64,000 bases of DNA from Athripsodes cinereus (lineage: Eukaryota > Arthropoda > Insecta > Trichoptera > Leptoceridae), in NCBI GenBank assembly GCA_947579605.1, contig OX388314.1:29685158-29749157 (forward strand). The letters run 5' to 3'. The translations under genes were made by a program, and so were the position numbers. The notes below the pieces were generated by a model, which made no database searches, was not told the DNA's origin, and saw only the letters and a program-made list of their open reading frames with translations. Of the stretch, positions 22,020 to 36,300 are shown one piece after another. Every line of letters starts with the position of its first letter. Position 1 is the first letter of the stretch.

Positions 22020-22500
22020 CTTAACAAATGTAAGGTATCTGATGTGCAGATCATTTCTTCAGGATATACTTCATCCATGTATGCACAACTGTTAGAGGGG
22101 ACATGGAGAATACAGATAATGCCCACAGAGTGGAATGAAGGAAATATATGCCCCCTCCATAAGAAAGGGGATCAACTACTCGGTGGTAATTATAGAGCAT
22201 AACTCTTTTAAACACATCATATAAGGTGCTCTCATCCATTTTATTCAGAACATTGGAACCTTTGATGGAAAAATGTCTTGAACTACATCATGGAGGCTTC
22301 CAACGTTGAAGATCCTGCAGAAAACAGCTGAAGCAAGGTATCTGACGTACAGGTCACTTCTTCAGGTAATATTTCATCCATTTATGCAACTATTAGAAGA
22401 GATTGAAGGAGACCCACCGTCCACCCGGATAGCTCAGAAGTCTGAGGACATCCATTTATGGAGAACACAGATTAAACCTATTATTATTTTACCCAACTAA
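22020..22500 (+). mobile_element. RTE-type LINE remnant (RT fingers)
   Basis: From about 22115 the plus strand reads PTEWNEGNICPLHKKGDQLL then GNYRA, and after a frameshift at about 22202 TLLNTSYKVLSSILFRTLEP. This is the fingers block of RTE-type reverse transcriptases. A partial duplication follows: the segment near 22031-22095 (AAGGTATCTGATGTGCAGA) recurs, diverged, near 22335-22400. No intact domain remains. Confidence 0.6.
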
Positions 22501-23147
22501 TAAAAAAACATGTCTTGCTGGCAGCAGCAGTAGTCATTTCTAGCCCCTTTTTCTAGTCTATACTCATCTTACAAAACGCTTTACTCTCTAATGAGTAAGA
22601 ATATGTTTTTACTCTAATGCTCTAAAATATGCACACATAAAAATGGCTGCGAGACGTACATTTGTGGAGGATTCGATGATCCAACAAAATTTTACAAGGC
22701 ACAAGGGTCTTTACTTTATGAGGAATTTGAATTACAATCAAACCACGAAGCTGATTCGAGAATGTTTTTCACATATTTCATGCTGTAAAAATTCAATCGT
22801 CTCATGTTATTATTTTCAACCTTGATATGTATGTATTAGGCTTGGAAATTTATTACTGGAAAGAACTAGAAATTACTAGGCAGTGAATGGTCAATTTAAT
22901 AAGGCATAGAGTGATAACAAGAAAAATGCATCAAAATTTTTTGTAATATTTCATGTGAAACTAACATATCTGTAAATTTGTAAATTGTAATCACAGAATG
23001 TATGAACCATTGTTGAACTCTGTAAAACTGTATTGATAAGAATTTTATGTCCATAGATTTCCTGTAACCAAATGAGAGAAACCACCTACGCTTAAACTCA
23101 TTAGGGGTTGAGATTTCCTTTTTTGTCTTTTCCGAGAAGGGGGAATG
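22501..23147. other. Unassigned stretch
   Basis: No recognisable gene. The right end, GAGAAGGGGGAATG (23134-23147), resembles a polypurine tract directly before a possible LTR. Confidence 0.3.
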
Positions 23148-24023
23148 TGTCAGGATGCAAAAACATCTGACATAATAGGTTATATGTCAAAGAAAGATTC
23201 AAATTCCCCGCCTAATTAGAAAACCACAAATAATATTAGTTTCAAATTGTCAATCCTGTAAGCAAATAAGGGACACCAACATAAAAATGCCGAGATCATC
23301 AGTTTTTTCTATGGCTCTTCCTCTTCCGTTTTGTCATGGCGCTAGGATAAGACACGCCTAGTGACGATCTCTGTTTAAATATTCTGTAAATTCACAAAAA
23401 TAGTATAGCATGGCTGAAAAAGACACCATAAGTGTCTAGTCTAGTGCCCAGAACCCGGCCTGAGAACGAGAGTAGATATAACGGTGTCCGTAGTGCTGAC
23501 AGTGAGGACACGAGGCCCCAAAGCGTGGTCAGCCCCAACGCACACAGTTGGTAAAGCGATTAATCTGTATTGAACACCGGAATTTTGGGTAAATACCTAT
23601 CAGTTTCCATTAAACCCCAGTTCTCCTGATTCTGAGACTAGGGGAGTGCCTCGAGGTGACTGCCTCCGTAGTTCAACTATACCATATCATTTGATCGGTA
23701 CGATCATACATGGACCTCCACGCATAGCCAACTGGGGAACCCTTTACCAGGCCTTCGCCTGGTGTCCAGGAACCTCATCTGGATACTACCATTTAGAACC
23801 TACCCTCTCTCATTTTAATTATTGACACACATAGGGGTGCTTTCTCTCAAACGCCTTGCCCTAACTACTCATCTTGTATTGTATTAATGGTAACTTTCAA
23901 GTGTATTTGTTTGTACTTTATTTAGAAATACCTGTTTAACAATAGACCTGATTATAACTGATAAATTCTGTTCTTTATTTGTCCTCTCCCAAACTATCTA
24001 CAGTGCATAGAACATACAACACA
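23148..24023 (+). other. Possible retrotransposon LTR (weak)
   Basis: Begins TGTCAGGATG immediately after a purine-rich tract (GAGAAGGGGGAATG) and can be closed at ...ACAACACA at 24023, giving TG...CA ends and about 876 bp. No second LTR, primer-binding site or pol coding sequence was found, and the flanks give no clear target duplication. Offered only as a candidate. Confidence 0.22.
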
Positions 24024-24311
24024 AAGGGGATTCCGAATAACCACGCCCTGGGAAGAGTCAGCTAGCCGGCACAAAAGAAATTATTCACACTTGTAAAGAG
24101 TATTTTAACATCCGGGCATCTTTGTTTGTTGAGTGTGACAACATTGTATGATTTACGTACATAAAATATAAAGATGAATGTACCTTAATTCCTCTAACTA
24201 TAATTACAATAAGTATTTCATCATAAATAATGCCAATGTTATTATGATTTTTTGCAACTGACAAAATAATATTGGTATATGCATATATATTGAAAGGTAT
24301 TTATTTTATAG

Positions 24312-25290
24312 CAAGGTTGTGTTATGTCTCCGTGGCTATTCAATCAATTTTTTGACTTCTGTATGCGACCTTTGAAAGGGATGAATGTAGGTGTTGAACT
24401 GAATGGAAATCGAGTGAATGCTTTGATGTATGCAGACGATTTAGTCTTAATGGCTGAGAATGAAAGTGATTTACAAGACATTGTGTCGTGTGTGTATGAT
24501 AGCTGTAGTGCAAATGGGTTAAAAATGATGTCGCGAAGACGAAAGTAATGGTGTTTGAAAGAGAGAGTGAAAGAACGGTATGTGAAATAAAGGTTGACGA
24601 TGAATGTTTAGAGCAAGTGAATGAGTATGTTTATTTGGGAAGTCTGTTTGCGAGGGATGGAAGATTTGAAAAGGACATTGAAAGAAGAAAAGTCGCCGGT
24701 GCTAGAGTGAATGGTGCACTTCGACCCATTGTTAGCAATAGCAGTGTGTCGAACATGGCAAAAATGCTAGTGCACAATACCATTCTGGTACCGACACTTA
24801 TGTATGCAAGCGAAACTTGGACGTGGTTGAAAAAGGATGAGAGTGGAATAAATGCTGTGGAGATGCGTTCACTGAGAAGAATGGTTGGTAAAACGTTGCG
24901 AGATAGAGTGAAGAATGAGGATATCAGGAGAATGAGCGGATGTGAGAGGAGTGTTGTGGACAGAATGCGTGTAAACAAGTTGAGATGGTTTGGACATGTT
25001 GAGCGAATGCAAGATGAAAGGATGACGAAGAGGATGTATTTATCTGAAAGAAGGGGTGTTAGGAAGCGCGGACGTCCAAGAACCACGTGGCTTGATCACG
25101 TGGACCAAATTCTTAAGGACGGACGCGTGCTGAGTAAGAGAAATCGGCGTGCATGTATGAGAAACTGGATGAATGTAGAGGAAGCAAAAGAAGTATGTAA
25201 GGATAGATCTATATGGCGTTCCGTTCTCTCTGCCTACCCCTCCTGGGACATGGCGTGAGGGTATAGTATAGTATAGTATTTATTTTCACT
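24312..25290 (+). mobile_element. 5'-truncated RTE-like LINE
   Basis: Begins abruptly inside the RT domain (QGCVMSPWLFNQ), carries the catalytic LMYADDLVLM, and runs to a conserved C-terminus ending YPSWDMA (stop 25256-25258). A short ATAGT repeat tail follows (about 25262-25281). One frameshift at about 24529 separates the YADD part from the rest. The C-terminal sequence type (RWFGHVERM, RGRPRTTW, NRRACMRNWM) is one I recall as abundant in lepidopteran genomes. Confidence 0.82.
24324..25258 (+). pseudogene. RTE-like reverse transcriptase, C-terminal half, frameshifted
   Basis: Two frames: 24324-24548 (YADD motif) and 24548-25258 (thumb and C-terminal domain). Alternate-frame reading at about 24530 gives DVAKTKVMVFER, the expected continuation, so a single-base loss broke the frame. 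Missing: the endonuclease, RT fingers and motif A. The C-terminal block has GHVERM and a GRPRTTW motif. Not functional. Confidence 0.82.
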
Positions 25291-25392
25291 AATTGATTAG
25301 ACGAAATCGTTATTTTTCTAGAAGTCTTGTTATTAATAAAAAATTATACTTTTATCCATGTTTAAAAAAAATGTTTCATTATTTTGATCTAA
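25291..25392. other. Short spacer
   Basis: Poly-A-like and AT-rich sequence between the RTE fragment and the TIR element; nothing recognised. Confidence 0.3.
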
Positions 25393-25864
25393 AGGGTCGT
25401 TCACATTTGTTCACTTTCAGTGATCACTCCGGATGATCCTCCAAGATGAATAGGTGTGAAGGGCGTTTCATCAATAGTGATCACTAGCGATGACGGAGGA
25501 AAGAGATTACCACTCGTCATAATTTTGATGAAAGGTCCTTTCACTGAAACGACCATAAACAAGTTTTATCTTATTATTTGTTTAATTCTCTATGAATTTA
25601 TATTGAATGTCAGAATCATGTACAAAATTATTATGCAGTCGAGAGCTATATTAATTTATTTTAAGTGTTATTTTTCATTTTTGAATTTGTTTAACTATTT
25701 TTATACCAAAATATTTCAAACTACATACAACATGAGTGAGAATGTTGACATGGCAGTGAAAGCATAGGATGAACAAATGTGAACAGACGTGTTCACTTTC
25801 GATGAACAGGTTTGACCCTGACACTCTGGATGATCATCCAAAGTGAAGCAATGTGAATGCTACT
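25393..25864. mobile_element. Small non-autonomous element with imperfect TIRs
   Basis: The left end (GGGTCGTTCACATTTGTTCA from 25393) resembles the reverse complement of the right end (TTTGGATGATCATCC..., closing near 25864 with GTGAATGCTAC). The core TTCACATT-TTCACTTT is shared. TGATCACT and GATGATC(A)TCC blocks recur inside. No coding sequence recognised; no clear target duplication. Confidence 0.5.
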
Positions 25865-26895
25865 TAACTTTCCTTAGTGAAAAGAATCTGCTAAATATTA
25901 CTTTGTTCCTGACATGCCCAATGGCTCCCAGACAGTGTCACTGGGAGGAACTCACCTAGGGGGAGCTGCAAGAGAGGTCGTTGCTTTCTGGGAGGGAATG
26001 GGAGTGTAGATGTGGATTTGGATTTTTGTTATTTATCGTTGCTGACCGACACAAAAAGAAGAAGAAGACTTTGTTATTAAACAAAATCCAATTTTATTCA
26101 CAAAAGGAAGGAAGATAACTTGTAATTCAGTATTATTACACAAGTGCACTATGCTCACGAAAAGTATAAATTTAATATTAGTACCTAGGTATTTGATCTT
26201 ATTATTCCAAATAACATTTATTTTTTGTAAGATATCTGCACATACATATTCACTAAATTGCTAGTGTATGACACTTACTCACATATACGTCGGACCAAAT
26301 AAAGGTTTATGAAAATACTAATAAGGAAGAAACTAAAAGCGTCCAGAAATAACAACCATTCTTGTTTTTTTTTATTAAATGAGTTCTTATTGTTAATAAA
26401 TATAAACATTTTAAGTAAATAGTTAGAATCATGTCAATATAATATGCCTTAAAAACACAATACTGTAGTATTGTCCCCGCGTATAACAACTCAAGTAGTT
26501 AAGCTGGTAGATGTTGTTTTGTTTCCGACGTATATGTAAGTAAGTGCTAAAATTCTAAAAATATTGCATTTGTAGAGAAATTAAATACGCAGTATTATTA
26601 CACACATTAATTGAATAATAGTTGCCAATTTTCAAGTAAATATGTCGAATAGAAAAAAAGTTATGTCAAAAAAACTTCATAGAAACTTTAAATCGCTCTG
26701 GTGTAAGATTTAGGTTTGTGCACTTACGCACATATACGTAGGGCACGTCGATACAGTCATTCATATAATTATATACAGTATACACTTTGTACCTAGTAAT
26801 GTGTGTGCGTGCCAATGTAGCCTGCCCCCTGTCTCCACATTACCAGTATTCTATTGTAAGTTATGTAGGTACTTAATGATTTGATGCAATTCTAG
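25865..26895. other. Upstream or intronic region of Pka-R1, no feature found
   Basis: No ORF or repeat of note was recognised. The N-terminal exon of Pka-R1 was sought here and further left on the plus strand and not found. Confidence 0.4.
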
Positions 26896-28863
<1,968 letters not shown>

Positions 28864-29136
28864 CTCTCTCCTCATGATCCAGTCTCCAGGACCTGTTCCT
28901 GTAAGAGTAGTCTTCATCTGGCTATCATCCACCACCAAACATACGTACTCTATAATTAGTACTACTACCCACCCCGCATGCTATTCATCTATATGTAGGT
29001 GATACAATGTTGTGCCTCTTAACAACTACAATTATATTTGTGTTGGTTGCATACATACATAGATATGTACATATTGTATAAATGTGACCAGAGTGACCCT
29101 TCCACCTTGTGTGTGTGGAGGGTTGAATACATCATG
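28864..29136 (+). other. Probable 3' untranslated region of Pka-R1
   Basis: Sequence directly after the Pka-R1 stop, with no ORF. No strong AATAAA was identified close by, so the transcript end is not placed. Confidence 0.4.
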
Positions 29137-29298
29137 TTATTTTTTTTAAAAAGATATATCTGAGTTTTGTTTGTATACACCTTTCACAGTAAGCTTTTAA
29201 AAGCTTGCGTTGTGAAAGGGTAGTTTGTCTGGTATTGAACCACGTACCCCATGTTCATGAGGCCGAGACTCTACCTCCAGGCTACCAAAGAACTCTTA
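29137..29298 (-). mobile_element. tRNA-derived SINE, older copy
   Basis: Related over most of its length to the better copy at 31241-31428. The T-rich tail lies at the left (29139-29148) and the tRNA-like head at the right (GGTAGCCTGGAGGTAGAGTC in reverse complement). The B box is mutated (GGTTCAATACC). Confidence 0.75.
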
Positions 29299-30188
29299 CA
29301 TCATTAAATTATTATTCGAATTACATCTCAGTTATATAATTATATAGGCAGTTACCTACATGTTACAGGCATGCAAGGTACCTACCCGAGATGACCTCTA
29401 CTACCTATGTATATCATTTATAATAATATTATAGATACCTACCTAATAAGTTCCATAACAACACATTCATGCAGGCGCAGCCACATATAATAATAATGTT
29501 CTCAGTGAGTTAGTAATGCGGTGGTGGTTTATTTATTTCATGTTTAAATATATTCTTTATGTAAATAGATACCTAAACCCTTTGCTAGCTTCCACAAGCT
29601 CAGTTGAGTGAGAAAATATTGTATGTTTATCTTGATCTTCATAGTGTCTGAACCTTTTCCACTGTTAATTTGTGTATCTCTTGGTGATTTTGTCATAAAT
29701 GATAACACACCCTGTTCTTTAAAAAGTGAACAATACTTCTGTTACACATTATAGCAACATGACATTATTATAGTAACATTGTTTTCAATCAACTCTGGTT
29801 GGCTGGGTTAATAGACAATATGTTGTATTTATTGATGGCCAGAATACCTATTTATGTTATTCTCTGTAAATTTCTACTTTTTGTTAAACATGTCTTATAT
29901 TATGAGTGAGTGAGTAGAAATAAGTTTTGTTGTTGTTAAAGTGAAGTGTGTCTCATAAGGAACATTTACTCCATAAGCATGAACTATCATTCACCACTTA
30001 TATTATATTTTACTGAATAAAAATTCTCACCCTTGCTAAAAAAGCATTGGTGCAAAGCAGTAGGTAATTGTCTCTAACATATATTATGTGGATACGTGTG
30101 TAGGTACATGTGGAGCGCCTTCCCTACTATTGTTATATTGTATAAGATTGCGAGAGTGTTTGCATGTACAGATAAATATGATTTAGAG
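29299..30188. other. Spacer, no gene seen
   Basis: AT-rich, with TACCTA-type short repeats around 29360-29460. No coding sequence recognised. Confidence 0.4.
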
Positions 30189-30967
30189 CAGAGGTTCCCA
30201 ACCTACGTCCAATTCGTTAGATAACCAAATCAGTGCCCCCCCCCACATAGACATATTTTCTAAGGAGACAACTTTTATGTAAAAAAATCAGAAATGTCTA
30301 GCAGACCTTTGAAAAGCTGCAGTGCCCACTGGGGGCCGTACTGCTCCTGTTTGAAACCTCTCTGGTTTAGAGTAAATGTGATGACATAGTACCTACTTAC
30401 ATAATATGTATACTTGTGTTAGTGAATATTTTTTCTATTAATGTATGTACAGCAGCTGGTCTGCTCCATGTTACATTGTATCCTATATATATATATATAT
30501 ATATTATATTCATGTCACATCATTATTGTATGCGTGAAGACAGATAGATGAGTGTGTGTTGTATGGACTTCCCTCCCTCCTCCCCTCCAGCTGCTGCAAT
30601 GGAGGTTGGAAGGGGGAGGCGAGCATAGCTTCTCTTGTTATTGTTTGATTGACTAGCATCCTGCATAAGAAAATAAATCATGACGATATTGTAATCCAGT
30701 TTCTCTTTCACCCTCAGTTTCCATGCTCTACGGATAGGCCTTGAGAGTTGAAGAGGTTCCCTGAACATAAATCCGTATATTAAATTTTTTTTAAAATCAA
30801 CTTTTTATCATAATAGTTACTATTCTGTGTGCAATGTCGCCACCGTATGACACGAATAAAAAAAAATTGTTGGAGCAATGTTTGGAGAAAAAAAGCTAAA
30901 AGGCGAGTCCCAAGATTGGAAATTATTCCTAGATGGGTCGGAGCCCAGTCAACTTTGAGAACCTGTG
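30189..30967. mobile_element. Probable hAT-type MITE, decayed
   Basis: The left end CAGAGGTTCCCAACCTACGT (30189) matches the reverse complement of the right end (...ACTTTGAGAACCTGTG, closing at 30967) at most of the first 16 positions. Flanks ATTTAGAG (30181-30188) and ATCTAAGG (30968-30975) match at 6 of 8 positions, as expected for an aged 8-bp duplication. The interior includes a TA microsatellite (30486-30504) and no transposase. Confidence 0.6.
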
Positions 30968-31240
30968 ATCTAAGGTAAAGGCGTCTGAAAGTTTAGCAAT
31001 TAAGAAGTCCTACCATAATCACAGAGATGTTTCTGATAAAAAAATGATTTATAGAAAGTTTCATCAGTAGAATTGAAATAATATCACTTTCTATAGGTAA
31101 AAACCAAAATTTGGAAATGTACCTATTGTCATTCTTGAGTCATTATTTGTCTATAATTGAACTGGGTGATGACTGAGATTGAATACCTAAATCTTCATTA
31201 TCTAATTTATGTTAACAACAAACTATTGTTGTAATAAAAC

Positions 31241-31428
31241 ATATTTTTTTTTTTTTTTTTAGAAAGATATATCTGGGTTTTGTTATAAACCCAAATACAA
31301 CTTTATACACCTTCCACAGTAAGCTAAAAGCTTGTGTCGTGAAAGGGGAGTTTGCCAGCACCTGGGATCGAACCACGGACCCCTCGTTCAAGAGGCCGAG
31401 ACTCTACCTCCAGGCTACCGACGAACTC
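31241..31428 (-). mobile_element. tRNA-derived SINE
   Basis: Reading on the minus strand from about 31428: GGTAGCCTGGAGGTAGAGTC (A-box-like), then GTGGTTCGATCCCAGG with a perfect B box GGTTCGATCC (plus strand 31365-31374), a body with AAGCTTTTAGCTT-like sequence, and a terminal poly-A (plus-strand T run at 31244-31260). The internal RNA polymerase III promoter and the poly-A tail define a SINE mobilised by LINE machinery. A second, more diverged copy lies at 29137-29298. Confidence 0.85.
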
Positions 31429-31970
31429 ATACAAATAGATTTGCTCAGAGAACTAAAAGTTAATTATAAAATATGTATATCTTAATCAAATTATGTTCAT
31501 GCATTATCTCTATGTACATAGATCCATTGTTTTCATGAAAGGACATTCTGGGCGGAGAGAGAGCTTTAAATCAAACACCTATGATATTTTATATTACTTT
31601 TAAAATATGTGAATTTTGAATTCCATATACATATTATTATCTATGTAAAGATTGTTCCAAATTCAAGCAGCGTGAACTGTGGAAGAATATTTATAGATGA
31701 AATTTGTCAAGGAGGAATCGCAAAAAGAGCCGATTATTTTGGGATCTAAATGGAAGCCTGCAGAGAACAAGGTTACTAAATCATTGAAAAATATTTCTTT
31801 TTATGACGTAGAATTTTCTAAATGTTTTACTTCATAGTCGCTTGTTCATACTAATAAAGTATCGTTACACTGTCCAAAGAGATGAATATTATGCAAGTCT
31901 AAGCGTCTATAAAAAATAATTTGCCCTTACACATTATTCCTTGATACTTTGTAAAAATCTTAAACATGTC
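31429..31970. other. Spacer, no gene seen
   Basis: AT-rich; no recognised feature. Confidence 0.4.
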
Positions 31971-32513
31971 GACTGTGCTCAGTACAAAGGCTTCAAACAA
32001 CAATTTTGAAAAAAGTGGTTTCATGTTTTAAAATCCAATCATTTGTGTCTTGTACATATTCTGGTAAAAGGATTTAACCCCCAAATGTCTAGTTTTCACA
32101 GAAATAGCAATTTTTTTAGCTAGGACTTCATTGCAAATATTGAATAGGATAAAGGACTCAAACAGCACGAGTTTCATCCTTAACACCAAAAAATTTCATC
32201 TAGACATAATTGTACGGCGAGGTAAAAAGCATCAAACTGCATAACCCAGAAATGCGACATACATTATCTCTTTTGCCTATTGCTAAAGTCCGTCAGTACA
32301 AAGGACTTAATCAACATTTTTTATTTGCTTATAACTTGAAAATTCCTGAATATTTTCTTTTGATTTTTTATGACATAATAAATAAAACTACATTACAATA
32401 AGATGGTAAACTAATAATGACAATAATTTGACATTTTCTCTATCCTACAATTTATTGCTTCTCCTACAAAATTTTACTAATGTGGTTTGAAGCCTTTGTC
32501 CTGAGCCACAGTC
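31971..32513. mobile_element. MITE with ~28-bp TIRs and repeated internal motif
   Basis: The left TIR at 31971-31998 (GACTGTGCTCAGTACAAAGG...) and right TIR at 32485-32513 are inverted, differing at about two positions. The core GTACAAAGGCTTCAAAC recurs inside in variants (near 32294 GTACAAAGGACTT; near 32149 ATAAAGGACTCAAAC). 543 bp with no transposase. A 63-codon frame at 32210 is not recognisable and is probably chance. Confidence 0.75.
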
Positions 32514-33211
32514 TTAATGTATCTCTGTTCAACGCACTTCTAACAAGGAAATGCACGTAAATAAGAAACAAAAACTTATTGTAAAATGTTGACGAACTGT
32601 TTATTCAATGCAAATGCGAGATTGCACATGTCTTAGGAAATACTAAAACAAGTGCAAACAAATATAAAAATAAATTAATAAAATCAATAAAATAAAAACA
32701 CAAGGGATAAAGGGGACACGGGAGGGTGAAGGCCCACTGTGTCGTGGATAGTACTAGTCACGCCTGCTGCAGCATCCTCCTTACCTCTTTCTTCTTTCAA
32801 CAATTTACGAGTCCATAAGATAACTACTTGTATTTATTATATTTCACACCTATTTTATTACATTACATATGTACACGCGCCATAATTATTTTGATATTAA
32901 CAGTCTTTAGTTAAATTCCACTTAAGTTTTTAGGATTAATTAATTATATAACAAGGAAAACAACAACAATATCACAGGGCGAATGTTCACTTTAACTGCA
33001 CCTCGTGTGTGGTGCCATGTGTACGCTGCACTGCGAGGATGATGCGCTGTGCTGTGCTGTGCTGCTCTCACCGGGACTGTGGTGAGCTGCTCTGCGGTTA
33101 TAACAAGAGTGATATTCATTATATTTATATATGCATGTACACAACACATTATGTATATATACATATTACACATATCTAACTAGGTAGGTACTATATGGTA
33201 AGTATTTCCAT
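32514..33211 (-). other. Region downstream of LENG8-like gene
   Basis: Contains what should be the 3' untranslated region of the minus-strand LENG8-like gene. CTGTGCTGTGCTG repeats occur near 33045-33065. No separate gene recognised. Confidence 0.4.
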
Positions 33212-33374
33212 TTAGATATTATTGACAACAGCCATGCTGTTCTTGCAGTCGAGATGCTGACAGGAGATGTCCATGTAGCTGAGGCCAAAGGGAGACAGGA
33301 ACTCCAGTAGCTGCTCTTCTGTCTCAAACGCCATCTCTGTTTTCAAATACTCTACTGGAACATTCTGTCTGTAG
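33212..33374 (-). CDS. LENG8: LENG8-like gene, terminal exon
   Basis: Encodes the last 53 residues after a TGTCCAG acceptor: [16 protein letters not shown] then [18 protein letters not shown] and the C-terminus SMAVVNNI. The Ser codon is split with the exon ending at 40350 (TC + C). The frame stays open upstream of the acceptor, but that sequence does not match the family and is intronic. Confidence 0.9.
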
Positions 33375-36300
33375 CTGGACATTAACAAAACCATTAATAA
33401 GTTCACACCGCACTGCGGCGCAACAGTGTGTACGGGGTATGGGTGCGGTGTGGGAACAATATCACATATTGTCTCCATACCACACCCACTACACCTACAC
33501 TGTATACGCAGGTGCTCAGCTGACAATACTAATTCACATATTATACTATAAATGGGTGAAACTGTGCCTGTACAATTAACTAACTATGATACTCTCACAC
33601 ACAATCACCACTAACTAGTAGGTACTGGAGTACTCTGGAGAGAGAGGGAGTGCACATTTAATACAGATAATATTTATACAATAAGCTATGTGTTACTTGA
33701 TTTTTAAGAAATTGCAATCGAATTCAGGGGAACCTACGCCATTATATATTCTATTATCATACTGTTACATAGCTAATTCTTACAAAATAAGTGAAACAGA
33801 CAGACAGGTATACCAACTGAGTACAACTACATATGTACGTGTGATTGGCTGTCAGGAATACAAATGCGTTCTGTGGATGTGCACATATATGCGCATACAT
33901 ATTCTATATGTTGTATATTTGTGGTGGAAAATGTTATCATGGAGATCTCTATTGGAAGAATTTTTTTATCAGATAACTCTGTGTACTGGAAAAACATATA
34001 AAAATGAATATTTTCATTTTTATATATTTTCTCTCTTTTAATGAATTTTATCTCCATATGTCTTTGACAACCAACCATTAGTGGGGTGCGAGTACTCGTG
34101 CATGTAACATTACATATGTACTCCGTTTTACCAGCGTTGATACGAAGGCCAAGGCGCAAAGAATTTTCATAAAGAGCATTAGCGTTGCACTGTAATCCGT
34201 CCACAGATGTATCAAAAAAGGTTAGATCATCCGCATATTCAAGATCGTGCAGCACTCCCACAGACGTCTCACTGTTTTCACGCTGTGATAAAGGCACACC
34301 GCCAGGGCCCAGAATAGATTTTCTGAGCAGGTAGTCCATAATTATGGCAAAGATAAATTCCATTGGCAATTCAAATTGGCAATTCCCAGATATCTCAGGT
34401 TAGTAAATTCAGGTACCTGGGAGCAACCATGACGCCAGAGGGTGATCTCCGGTCGGAATTACCAATCCGCATAGGAGCAGCTAGCGGGGCTTTCAACAAC
34501 ATGAACAAAGTTTGGAAGGCGTCTGGACTCAGCATCAGGACAAAATGTCGCTTGTTCAATGCATGCATCATCCCAATCCTTCTATATGGCTGCGAGTCTT
34601 GGCACTTGACCAAGGCTCGAGAGCGGAGGATGCTAAGCTTTGAAAACAAGTGTCTTAGAAGGATTTTGGATGTCAGATGGTATGAACATGTTACAAATGA
34701 TGCTGTGCGCCGGCGCACCCAGCAGAGACCTGTAATCTCCGTAATACAAGAGAGACGATGGTCCTGGCTGGGACATGTTTTGAGAATGCCCAATGATAGT
34801 TGGCCAAAAAGAGCACTGTTCTTCCGTCCGCAGGGGTTCTGTAGGCCCGGGCGTCCCTCTTTCACAATACACCGTTCCTATGACAAGGATATCAGAGCGC
34901 AAGGAATGTCGTGGGAAGAGGTGACGCAATTGGCACAGAGACGCTCTGAATGGAGGAGGCTGGTTTCTGCCCTGTGCTCCCGAGAGGAGCGTTGAGGGCG
35001 ATGATGATGATGATGTCTTTGACAAATATAGATCCATGACTAAGCTGACTGTGTCAAAAAAGTAAAAATATACGCCTTCGAGTAATAATCCAAGTACACA
35101 GTGTAATCTGATAAAAATATACGCCTTCGAATAATAATAATCGAAGTACACAGTGTAATCTGATAAAAAAAAGTCTTCCATATATCGATACCTAAAAGGC
35201 TATTTAGCGTAACCGACAAAAACCGAACTTTACAGGGGAAGTTTTTTTTTGTTTAAAAAAAATATACAAGTCTTAGATAATTGAAATTTTGCGTCATAGT
35301 TAATAAAAATGTGGCAAATCAAAGTGTGATTGACTGCTACATAAAAAAGCATGCTTTCTGGTACTTATGTCGCTTACGACAATTTCGCTGGATATGTTAG
35401 TTCACCAGTCCCCCACGTTTTGTGTCGGTTAAGATAATTTTATAGTAGATTTACATGCAGCAAATGACCATAAAAGGAAAGTAATGAAATTTTATATGTG
35501 AAATATAGTTGCTTTATTAAGATATTTGAGATATAATTAATAATCAATTTTAAAAAATTATATATATTTGCATAAAAAATGACAATTTTCGATAAAATTA
35601 CAAATCAAACATACAAAACTGTAAAATAATGTAAGACTTAGGTGGTATTTAAAATGCGTACTTACTGGTAAAATTACTAATTTACTAGTAACGTATATAC
35701 ACATTCGAAAGGTATTTACCTTCTTACTTAGGTAAGAAAAAAAAACAATACAAACATAGAAATATTAATACTTAAATAATAACAAGACTTAGGTGGTATT
35801 TAAAATGCGTACTTACTGGTAAAATTACTAATTTACTAGTAACGTATATACACATTCAAAAGGTATTTACCTTCTTACTTAGGTAAGAAAAAAAAACAAT
35901 ACAAACATAGAAATATTAATACTTAAATAATAACACACAAGAAAAAATAGAAAAAAAGTCTTGATAAAAGTGTTGAAAAAATAATAAACATAATCATTGA
36001 TGGTCATTATACGTCATGTCCTCTTCGTCGGTTTCTGGTAACTCATCAGGGTGTGTGGATGAGCTCTTCATACTTAGGTACTCATCATGAAACCTCTCTG
36101 GAATAATCATTTTTTCGCACAATTTCTTTAAATCTTGAAATTTTGATTCGTTTACCTTCAAATTTCCGTTGTATGTTTTTTTCGGACCAGATTCCATTTG
36201 TTGTTCATTTTGTCGAGTCTTCTTTATGCATATTTGATCTTGATCAGAATTTTCGAAATAACCGTATTTTAGAAAAATATTTCCTTTTTCAAATACAACA

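Noticed and set aside
23148..24023. Full LTR retrotransposon
   Set aside because: Only one LTR-like block with a polypurine-like tract; no gag/pol, no partner LTR and no target duplication. Kept only as a weak candidate.
25456..25767. 103-codon plus frame
   Set aside because: Lies inside a TIR-bounded element and has no family resemblance.
26307..26490. Candidate N-terminal exon of Pka-R1
   Set aside because: No docking-domain sequence pattern in any frame; not supported.
29137..31428. Genuine tRNA genes on the minus strand
   Set aside because: A and B boxes are present, but poly-A tails, long non-tRNA bodies and two diverged copies mark SINEs.
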